A stretch of 64,000 nt of DNA from the NCBI GenBank assembly GCA_963693085.1, contig OY856411.1, positions 65,220,001 to 65,284,000 on the forward strand, read 5' to 3'. The notes beneath the pieces were generated by a model. It saw only the letters and a program-made list of their open reading frames with translations. It made no database searches and was not told where the DNA came from. Position 1 is the first letter of the stretch; each line of letters starts with the position of its first letter. Positions 54,826-64,000 of this stretch are shown piece by piece. This DNA comes from Alisma plantago-aquatica (taxonomy: Eukaryota > Streptophyta > Magnoliopsida > Alismatales > Alismataceae). The position numbers and the translations under genes were made by a program.

Positions 54826-56066
54826 ATGAACAATAGATACACCTGACCATTCCTCACCATGAAACATAAAAATAAATTTCACCTTTCACCTTAAACCCTA
54901 GAAACTTAGTAAGTTATTCTATAGGGATAAGGTTTGACTTAGCCTCTAGGTTAGAACCTAGATGTTTGAGAACTAGGTTTAGACAAGTGTCTAAAACCCT
55001 TTCCATATAGAGCTCATATGTATTGGGTAGCTACACTAGTCTACACCATGTTCTCACCCTTTCATTAGATTACATGGCACTAGTCTATCTACTATGTGTT
55101 GGACACTCAAGTTTGCTGGTTTGGTTTTGTTTCCCAACCGGCTCGCACCTCGACAATTTTCTCTGACGTCCGTCTTCTCAGAGAAAAACTATATAATATT
55201 TTATTATATATATGTAAATATGAAAATGTGTCCCTCACACAGGAGAGTAGTAGGTGTTCATGCAATCTAAGTGAAAGGGAGTGGCATCAGTCTAGAAGAG
55301 AGAGTAGTCTAGATTAGATGTCTAGAGGTCTATCAAGATATGTGATACATAGAGTAGATGATAGAATGATAGTTGAAATAAGCATGTGAAAATCTTATCT
55401 AAGTTTGATCTCTGATGGCATAAATTTCATTATAAAGGTTTAAGTTGTATACTTGTTGAATCCAATTTTGAGAATTTATGCAAAATCTTGATGATGAAAG
55501 TACATTCCCTTTTTCCTACTTAAGATAAGCTAAGTTAAGATAGAGATGAGTGTGCATGAGCCTCAAGCTCTTATACAAGGAGGATGTCTAGTGGTAGGAT
55601 GAGATATGTGGTGAACTCTAGAGAGAGTAAGACCCACAGGGAGAAGGTCATAGGACCTAGCCTCCAATATATAAGATATGTGTTAAAAAAAGTCCTACAC
55701 TATATTACTCTTGAGTAGAGTTGAGTCGTTATGCATGATTCACATCTATATGTAAGAATTGGGTAAAAGAAAAGGATGGGTAGATGATCCATATGATAAA
55801 GTCAATCCTTTGGATGAGTTAGGTCCTAGCTGGAGTGACATATTTTATGAATCTCATCATTAGTTGCAAGTGAGATAATATATGAACTCTAGTTATGACA
55901 GTATGATGCTTTGTGCTAAAGATACTCAAAATACATGTTCTCTCTTCTTCTTCTCTTTCTTAATATATGGCGATAGAAACCTCACTTGAGCTATATAGAT
56001 GATTTATATATGAGGAGTCACTCGTATAAGCTTGACCTATTCTATATTCCCCCCCATATCATACAT
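54826..56066 (+). other. Decayed gypsy interior, cut by CACTA
   Basis: It follows the primer site, so it should be gag sequence. The longest frame is about 70 codons and no motif is readable. It ends where the CACTA element begins at 56067; the preceding triplet is CAT. Confidence 0.4.
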
Positions 56067-56288
56067 CACTACTACAGAACCAACATTTAGTGTCGGTTAT
56101 TTAAGGCCTATAGTGTCAGTTTCTAAGCGACACCTATGTGGGCGACGCTAAAAGCCCAGCCGTTACGTGTCGGTTCCAAAACCGATGCCAAAACCCTTCG
56201 TGCGCCACCGAAAACCTGCCAAAACCCTTCGCGCGCCACCCCAAAGATGTCAGTTATTAGATAAAAACCGAAACAATATCAATCCCAG

Positions 56289-56556
56289 CACGGCCGTGTT
56301 GTATGGTCAGCTGCCACGGTCGTGCTGGCCGGCACGGCCGTGGTGTTAAGGAAATAGACGTTGGTTACTAGCCTGGAAACCGACACTGTAACTTTGTGTG
56401 TCAGTTTTAAACAAATAACCGACGGCCGTGTTGTCTGGTCCAATGCCACGGCCATGCTGGCCTGCACGGCCGTGGTGTTAAGGAAATAGACGTCGGTTAC
56501 TAGTATGAAAACCGACACTGTAACTATTTATGTCGGTTTTAGTAAAATAACCGACG
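56289..56556. repeat. 132-bp subterminal repeat x2 with CACGGCCGTG palindromes
   Basis: Units start at 56289 and 56421 and are close copies. Each holds the palindrome CACGGCCGTG or near copies about three times, then 'gttaaggaaatagacgt', an 'ggttactag' block and 'aaaccgacactgtaac'. Subterminal repeats are where CACTA transposase binds, so these are candidate binding sites. Confidence 0.85.
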
Positions 56557-56957
56557 CCTATTGTTTGGTTTTTTTTTATCAGTCTGCAGACCTGCTGTAT
56601 GGTTGGTCGTAGGATGAGAAACCTACAGTTCACAGAACTGCAGGTTTTACGACATCCATTGATATCAGCCAACAACATGCCACAAACCTGCAAAATTAAC
56701 AACAAAAATATTCACACATACATTTAGCAATGCAACCTGCAGTTACATTTGATTTTCACACATTTAGAAACATTCATGTAGCTAGCAATCTGTAGTTCCA
56801 TTCATTTTCACATTCACACATGTAGAAACATTCATATAGCAACCAACAATTTCATTCATTTTCACTCAGACACATGTAGAAACATCCATACATGTAGGAA
56901 CATTCACACATATATTATAATTCAGAAATTCATTTACAAAATATCATTCTTTAGTCA

Positions 56958-58325
56958 TTATTTACTATCAACATCCCAATTATATTTTAAAACCCCCACT
57001 ACTTGTATGGTTGTTGCCCATTCTTCTCTTACTTCATTTAATTCTCCCATCGTATAGGGAGCATGTACATCTGGTAAGGCCTTTCCTATAGTGTGGTCAG
57101 TTTTAAACACCTGTAAAGAGAATGATGTATATATATAATTAATGAGCTATAAATAAGATTGATATATTTCATATTATCTAATGAGACTATATAATACCTC
57201 AGCAATACAATTGATGTCCAGTGTGGCATATTTGATAATCATGTGCATAAATCGCATCACATAGTATCCACATGCCCATCTGTCGTCTTGTGTAGCACAC
57301 TATAAATTCAAACATACAAAATATTAAAAAATACAACTAATTAAGCACTGTTCACATAAATAATATATACATATATTGCAGTCGGGAACTTACGTTCACG
57401 CTCTTACAAATTATTGGCTGGTTTTTTTTCGTGGGGACCTTTCCTCCAACCTTTTTGAACTCATCAAAACCCCTACATGTTAATGTAACACAGTACATTG
57501 CATAATTAAATAGTAATGTAATAACATATGTTAACGAATATGAAAATTAAATATTTCTCACCGGAATAATGCCATTTTCATTATGTGTCCATATTTTGTA
57601 TTCAATTTCATCCCACTAGGATCTAGATAATAGACCGTGAACGCCTCGGGGACAATAATCAGTAACTCCCAATGCTTACCACTAGAGGTACAAAAGTTAA
57701 AAATTAATAACTCAAAATACACAATAAAATGTAATTTTCTTAAGTCCAAATTATAATAAGCAAAGTAAACTTACTCTACATTGAATGGAGCCATTATCAA
57801 CGTCTTCTTATTTTGAGCAAAAATTGTAAAAGCCTAACAACAATGTTGTTGAACTGATGGAGGGTCTTTAGCTACTAAACTAATCAAAGATGAAATAAAA
57901 AATCCTACATGTTCGAATGCAAAATATGCACATATCTTGTCTAAGTAGCTGCAAAATATGTATCAATTATGCATGCATTAATAAATAAGAAACCAGATCA
58001 GCAGATCCTACACAAAGTATATGGATGTATAAAGAAGATCTCACCATATCCATAGCTCTATCACACTAGTACATAACCAATCATATCGAAATAACTCCAA
58101 AATATCTTGTATAAATAGTTTGCTTTCGTATGATTGACCTGCAGCATCTGAATCTATAGAAATAGTTATAGGGAAATTTACATCATGTTCGCCTAACCAT
58201 ATTGCCATACCCCTACAGTTAGGACCTAACGGGACAGGTAGGTCCTGTGGAACCCAACTGGGTAATGTAGGAGGTGGAGGTGGAGGCCTAGATGTTGTGG
58301 GTGTCTTCTTTTTAACCTGTATATA

Positions 58326-58368
<43 letters not shown>

Positions 58369-60362
58369 CAGATCAACTGACATCATATACACACACTAAC
58401 AATTTAACGTAATGTAAATTTACCATACAGTTTTAGTAAAGAGGACATCCGCTTTTAGCCACAATATCACTCTGCCTTCTGTCTCACCAAGCGTTTCACA
58501 ATCTGGGTGGGCATATGGCAATGGGAGATCCATCCACTGGGAGAATATATGTACCGGGATCACACGAATCCAACTAGCTGGTAATGGAGACCCGTGAAAC
58601 ATATCCCCTGGTAGGGATGGGTAAGCGGACACCTCTGCAACGACATATTCTTGACTTTTTAGATGGCATGGCTTCAACCCCTACAAATATTTGTGTAAAA
58701 AATGTTATATACATATACATATCATCTTGAATTAAAAAACTAGTTACTATGTCATAAAAATACTTACATTGGATGTGCTAGGTGGTGGGTCTACAGGATT
58801 ACTCGCAACCTCTGCAGTAGGAGTGCGAGACGCCATAGGTACTGTATGGTAAGTGGCAGTCTGAGATGCCTGCCACTTTTTCATTGCTTCTTTGAGTTTC
58901 CTATCAACTAGCTTATCTACCTATACATGGATAAAAGAAACGTTAGCTTCTAATTATTGAATTCTCTTTTACAGTAACATTATAAAGAAAGAATATGTTA
59001 CATCTTCTTGTGAAAGTCCAGCTTTTGGGACATGTTTGCGCTGGGATGGCCCAAAAAAAGCTTTGATGCCCACACCAGCGCCAACAGCCCTAACACGTCC
59101 AGGATGCTCTGGGTTACCCAGAGCAACAGTCAATTCATCCCTTGTGCCCTCAGGGATGAACTTGCCTTGTTTCCTCAGCTCGTGCAGCTCCCGCTAATCG
59201 CCAAAACAAAAATTTGTAATTAAGTAAACACCACAAATAATCAATATTCAAAAGATTGCTGTAAGAGTTTTACCATTTTTGCAGCCGCCTCAACAGTTGC
59301 GGGCTTCCTTATTTCTCCCTTCTTATTTGTCTCCCAGCTATCCAAACATCATGTCGAGGCAGAGGTGTGCTACCTATAGTAGAGGATTCCTGAGTAGCAG
59401 CAGACTGAGCAGTAGCCTCAGACTGTAGTCTTTGGCGAATGCCTGCATACCCCTTTGGACCCATTGTGTGGTCATGCACATTCAGTGCACACCTTGATTT
59501 TTGTGCCTCACTGAGGGCCTAGTTAGTATGCACATTAATGATTTGGTTAGTAACACTAAATGTTAATCTTGAATAGGTGAATACAACATATATTAATGAG
59601 ATTAGGATTGACGCCTAATACCTTGAATTCATTAGTTTGTCTTGAAGCAACAAACGTGTCCCATTCTTCTTTGTCCAGGAAGTTCCACTGTTCAGTGGCT
59701 GTCTTCTTCCTTTTGTCACCTTCTCTTATGTATTCTCGAGTGAGATTTGTCCTATAGTTCCTTAGGACTCTCCCACAGCGTTGCATCACGCATTTACGAT
59801 GCAACTTTTCATCCAATTCAAATATACTCTGCAAAATAGAATTGCTATTAACTATAGTATCCAAGAAATTAGTAATCTACAAAATAGAATTGCAAATTAA
59901 TAATAACTCACGCATAAATCCTTCCATATTACATCTTTATTCTCCTTAGGAACCTTATGCCAAGAATCTGTCTTACAACCGTAATGGCTACGAGTAACAT
60001 ACCCAAGATATGAAACAAATGAATTGCGATTCACACCATATGCATTTCCTGCATTATCAAAATCCACAACAAGTTTGGGTCCATTGCCCTTTTGCGCTAT
60101 TAACTTCTTCATCATAGTGGTGCCCCTTCTCTTGTCAACTTTTTGGTGTTGCTGATCAAGTGCCTCAAGTGCTTCAGATGGTACATGTGCATCATCAACC
60201 TAAAATTTGACAAAATAAACACATTTACAAGATATAACAATAAATGGACATATAGTTAGAAATATATGATATATTTTTAAAACTTACATTGTCAGGCGGC
60301 ACATTTATGTCCTCACCCTCATGGTAATCATTAGCACTCTCATCAGGAGAATGCTCAGCCAT
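56958..60362 (-). pseudogene. CACTA gene: Transposase_24-like N-part, Ulp1-like C-part
   Basis: Thirteen exons can be read with GT/AG borders: 60362-60288, 60199-59912, 59828-59622, 59518-59274, 59193-59002, 58920-58768, 58680-58424, 58316-58045, 57948-57775, 57681-57562, 57472-57394, 57299-57198 and 57110-56958. Exons 2-5 resemble plant Transposase_24/Ptta proteins (CGRVLRNYRTNLTREYI; EAQKSRCALNVHDHTMGPKGYAGIRQRL). Exons 9-13 form a C48 Ulp1-like peptidase: HWELLIIVP (His), YYLDP (Asp), and WACGYYVMRFM (Cys), ending EVREEWA. It could cleave SUMO-like tags. Exon 4 needs a 1-nt shift near 59335, the exon 7/8 junction breaks phase, and exon 9 has a TAG (57834-57836). All other junctions keep phase. 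It was probably functional recently. The single-gene model is inference from splice phases. Confidence 0.75.
58320..58367. repeat. (TA)n microsatellite in intron
   Basis: About 24 AT/TA dinucleotides with one GT interruption, inside the intron between exons 7 and 8 of the CACTA Ulp1-like gene. Confidence 0.95.
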
Positions 60363-60369
60363 CTAAAAG

Positions 60370-60558
60370 TTCACATTCACATTGTAAAGTTCACATTGTA
60401 AAGTAATTCAGTCTGTAAAGTTCACATTGTAAAGTTCACATTCACATTGTAAAGTAATTCACATTGTAAAGTTCACATTGTAAAGTAATTCACATTGTAA
60501 AATGCACATTGTAAAGTTCACATTCACATTGTAAAGTAATTCACATTGTAAAGTTCAC
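60370..60558. repeat. TTCACATTGTAAAG minisatellite
   Basis: A 12-14 bp unit ('cacattgtaaagtt', 'cacattgtaaagtaatt', 'cacattcacattg') repeats about a dozen times. It sits just upstream of the ATG of the Ulp1-like gene and downstream of the transposase stop, so it spans the short intergenic gap. Confidence 0.9.
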
Positions 60559-60598
60559 ATTCAGAAAAATAAAACATATAAAAAATATAAACATGCCT

Positions 60599-63500
60599 CT
60601 AATATTGCGATTTTTTATCAATTAACAATCCTTCATTGTGATCTCCGTGCACATACAAGTCATCATTAGCTTCAATTATTGGTGGTGTTGGCAACCCAAC
60701 TGAGAATGGACTGGAGTCATCATACTTATCATAGTACTCTTCTTCATCTATAGGATCTTCAATGAACTATCTTTTACCATGAAGAACAACCGACCATTTA
60801 TCATTTGCAGGATCATCGATATAAAATACTTGTTTCGCCTGTGATGCCAATATGAATGGTTCACCCTTCTCGCCAATCTTTTCAAAGTTCACTAACGTGA
60901 AACCCAATTCATCCACTATAACTCCTTTGGTGTTATCAACCCAATTACATTTGAAGAGCGGAATTCTGAAATCTATGTAGTCAAACTCCCATATGTCTTC
61001 AATGACACCGTAATATGACATTTCAGCTTCACGTGGACTCTTATCCTTTGCACTTGCAAAAAACATAGTCGATGCTTGAAGGGTGACCCCACTGTTTTGG
61101 ACGACACTCTTATCATCTTGGCGCTTTGTGTAATATGTGAATCCATTAATGTCATACCCTTCATAAGACATAACAGTCAATTTTGGTTTAAAGGTGAGGC
61201 ATTTGATAGTTTCAGTAATATCATCTGGTGTTTGAGATAGTTGATGTAAGACTTTATCTTCAAACCACTTAATAAATGTCTTGTTATGCTCTCTAGCAAG
61301 CCACATTGTATTGGCTTGAGGATATTGTCTCTTGATGAAATTGGTATGTTCCTCGATATAAACGTTCACTTCGTCCATGTTGTGTAAAATATACAAGTGA
61401 CCTTGTTCCAACTGCTCACGGATGATTACTTTCACATGTGATCCTAAAATTCCTTTGCCAAATTGCTCGTCAATATTCTTGTCATTATCAGGAGTGTCAT
61501 TGCCACTGAGAAAGTCATTGCAAAAATCCATAACCTCTCTCGCCACATAACCCTCGATAATACTCCCTTCAGGCCGATAACGGTTTCGAACATCACTTTT
61601 AAAAACGCTCATGTATCGTTCAAAGGGATACATCCAATGCAAGAAAACTGGTCCCAACATTTTCACTTCCCTAGTCAAGTGGACAACAAGATGTACCATG
61701 ATATCAAAGAACGATGGAGGAAAATACATCTCAAGCAGACATAAGGTAACAACCACTTCTCTTGGCAATTTATCGAGGGTATCAGGGTCAATAACTTTGC
61801 TGCATAGACTGTTGAAAAAGAAACTAAGTCTGGTGATTGCAAACCTTACATGCTTCGACAATATAGATCTAATTACCACATGCTATATTTGTTGCATTAG
61901 AGTGTGACAATCATGAGATTTAAGACCTATCAACTTCAGATCTTTCATTGATACCAATCTATGGATGTTGGATGAGTAACCATGTGGCACCTTAACATTT
62001 ACCAAACATTCACAAAAAGCTTTCTTCTCCTTTCTAGACAATGTGTAACAAGCAGGAGGTAAGTATGTTCTCCGATTTCCCATTTCACGAAATTCTGTTA
62101 ATTCTGACCTTATTCCCATTTCACGTAGGTCCAGTCTGGATTTTATCCCATCTTTAGTCTTACCTGGTATATTCAACAAAGTACCAATGACACTATCACA
62201 GACATTTTTCTCAACGTGCATGACATCGATACAATGCCTGACTGTCAAAGAACTCCAATAAGGAAGATCCCAAAATATTGACTTCTTCTTAAATAAAGAT
62301 TTGTCACTCCGTGTGGCCATAGTACATTGTGATCTCTTACCAAATTCATTGACAAAGTCTTTTACTCTTTCATAAACAACCTCCCCTGGTATAGGTTTAG
62401 GCGCACTTCGTTCCTCATTCAATCCATTGAATGCTTTGTGCTTCCTACGATACGGATGGAATTTTGTAAGAAACCTTCGATGACCGAGATATACAGTCTT
62501 ACCGCCATGTTTTAGTCTTGTTTAATCAGTGTTCTCTTCACATATAGGACACGCTTTAGCTCCTTTGACACTATATCCAGACAAATTCCCATATGCTGGA
62601 AAGTCATTAATAGTGCCAAATAACATAGCATGCAAACGAAATGTCTCTCTTCGTGAAGCATCATAGGTCATCACACCTTCACCCCAGAGTTTCTTTAAGT
62701 CATCAATCAGAGGTTCAAGATAAACATCGATGTCATTTCCAGGTTGTTTAGGGCCCGATATCAACAACGACAGCATTACGTACTTATTTTTCATACACAG
62801 CCTGGGAGGAAGATTGTATATAACAAGCATGACTGGCCAAGTGCTATGTTGGCTGCTCAATGTCCCGTACAGATTCATCCCATCTATACAAAGCCCAAGT
62901 CTTAGATTTCTGACTTCTTCACCAAATTCAGTGTACAATAGATCAATCTTCTTCCACTGTGGGGAATCAGACGCATGTCGTAGGATCCCATCATTATTTT
63001 TCTTAACATCTGCATGCCACATCAAATTCTTTGCATCTATCGGATTGGCAAACAAGAGTTGAAATTGTGATATTATAGGTAGATACCACATCACCTTGGC
63101 AGGAGAACCAGTTTTGGACTCCCCGGAAGTCGTCAATTTATACCGTGACGCACCACATTTTGGACAATATTTCAAATCCACATAGTCCTTTTGAAATAAT
63201 ACACAATCATTCGGGCATGCGTGTATCTTCTTGGCATCCATTCCCATTAGGCACAACAATTTCTTTACATGGTATGTTGAGATTGGCAACTCGTTTCCTT
63301 CAGGAAGCATTTCTTTCAACAAAGACAACAATGACGTGAAGCTTTTGTCGCTCCATCTATTGTTAGCTTTCAGCTTATACAATCTCAACACAGCGCTAAG
63401 CTTCGTAAACTTAGTACAACCTGTGTATAATGATATCTTAGCATCATGCACAATGTTTCTAAAAATGGGAGGTGGATCGGTGTGCTCTACCCCAAAACTA

Positions 63501-63853
63501 TCCAACATCGCATCAACGATGTCTATTGGAACTGGTTCATTCACATCTACGTCATCGTAGGCAATTTCTTCTTCCACACAAGCACTGCTATTGACATCCA
63601 CTGGTTTCGGGTTTGAAATCTCTCCATGCCAGTGCCATTCTGTATAGCCTTGTACAATCCCGTTGCACATGACATGACTTTTGATTTCGTCACCAGTGCT
63701 GACTTTCAAGTTGTTACCACAATGCCTACATGGACAGTAGAACCTATCTCCAGGTTGTTTCCTATGTTCCTCGGCAAATCTAATAAACTGGTCAAGACCA
63801 GAAATAAACTATGGGGTGCAGCGATTGCGAATGGACATCCATGATCTATCCAT
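60599..63853 (-). pseudogene. CACTA transposase (TNP2/Transposase_21), nonsense-disabled
   Basis: From MDRSWM at 63853 one frame runs about 1084 codons to a TAG at 60599-60601 with no frameshift. It is interrupted by TAG (63809-63811), TAA (62522-62524), TAG (61883-61885) and TAG (60767-60769). Domains in order: N-terminal zinc-like CPCRHC; the Transposase_21 core (KYCPKCGASRYK, VMWYLPIISQFQLLF, RNLRLGLCIDGMNLYGTLSSQHSTWPVMLVIYNLPP, LLISGPKQPGNDIDVYLEPLIDDLKKLWGEGV, FPAYGNLSGYSVKGAKACPIC); a DUF4218 region (LPREVVVTLCLLEMYFPPSFFDIMVHLVVHLTREV); and a DUF4216-like C-terminus (KCNWVD, FYIDDPANDKWSVVL). It would bind and cut the element ends. No introns are evident. Confidence 0.9.
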
Positions 63854-64000
63854 TCTATGATCAAAGAGAAAACAAGTATATATTACAACAAGATTAGGGT
63901 CTAGGGTTAACAGATTATCATTTTTGCATGGTTAAAACTTTAGGCCAACAAATACATGTGTTGTCATTCTTATATATAATAAATGTGTACCACCTATCCT

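Larger units (their letters stand above)
56067..64000 (-). mobile_element. Large CACTA (En/Spm) transposon, right end outside window
   Basis: The left terminus is CACTACTACAGAACC (56067 on), a typical CACTA inverted-repeat end. It is followed by dense subterminal 'gtcggtt/aaccgac' motifs. Two minus-strand genes are present: a TNP2/Transposase_21-type relic (60599-63853) and a multi-exon Transposase_24-like plus Ulp1-like gene (56958-60362). The other terminus and any promoter lie beyond 64000. Confidence 0.9.

Overview
The window is nuclear DNA of a flowering plant, almost certainly from a repeat-rich, gene-poor (heterochromatic) part of a sizeable genome. The evidence is Ty3/gypsy LTRs with Met-tRNA and Athila-type primer sites, Ty1/copia pol relics, an L1-type LINE with an RNase H tail, and CACTA (En/Spm) transposons with plant-type transposase and Ulp1-like genes. 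I found no host gene, tRNA, rRNA or CRISPR. The species cannot be named from this sequence.

Layout. 1-5317: probable long gypsy LTR ending at a Met-tRNA primer site, then degenerate internal DNA. 5318-8652 plus 18788-20988: a minus-strand LTR element ('element B') with its 3' LTR, polypurine tract and an unrecognised protein relic. It is split by a well preserved 10.1-kb Athila-like element at 8658-18782 with a GAAAG target duplication. That element has near-identical LTRs, a Gag-protease ORF and a second Athila-type ORF, but no reverse transcriptase or integrase, so it must be mobilised in trans. 20989-23193: a solo-LTR-like repeat and a gypsy LTR fragment related to 2042-2748. 23195-26500: a minus-strand copia relic. 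26501-31306: a CACTA relic that probably splits the copia element, whose leader and 5' LTR lie at 31307-32173. 32174-33991: nothing recognised apart from two tandem duplications. 33992-42813: defective chromovirus-like gypsy DNA in the order internal / 3.7-kb LTR / internal / LTR fragment. 42814-45316: the end of a different gypsy LTR, a primer site and a gag relic. 45317-54811: one gypsy LTR split by a 6.2-kb minus-strand LINE with a 13-bp target duplication and a full-length ORF2. 54812-56066: degenerate. 56067 to the right edge: a large CACTA element carrying a transposase relic and a multi-exon Transposase_24-like/Ulp1-like gene, both on the minus strand.

The most unusual signal is a 15-bp palindrome-like motif (GTCGATACCATCGAC) repeated in inverted pairs with spacers of only 4 or 6 nt. 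It occurs in both LTRs of the Athila-like element and again where pol would be expected. In the 3' LTR alone, this array has become a perfect 271-bp inverted repeat around a 34-bp centre. Three other repeats in the window (element B LTR, the 20989 solo-LTR-like repeat, and the CACTA end) carry their own unrelated short-palindrome arrays.
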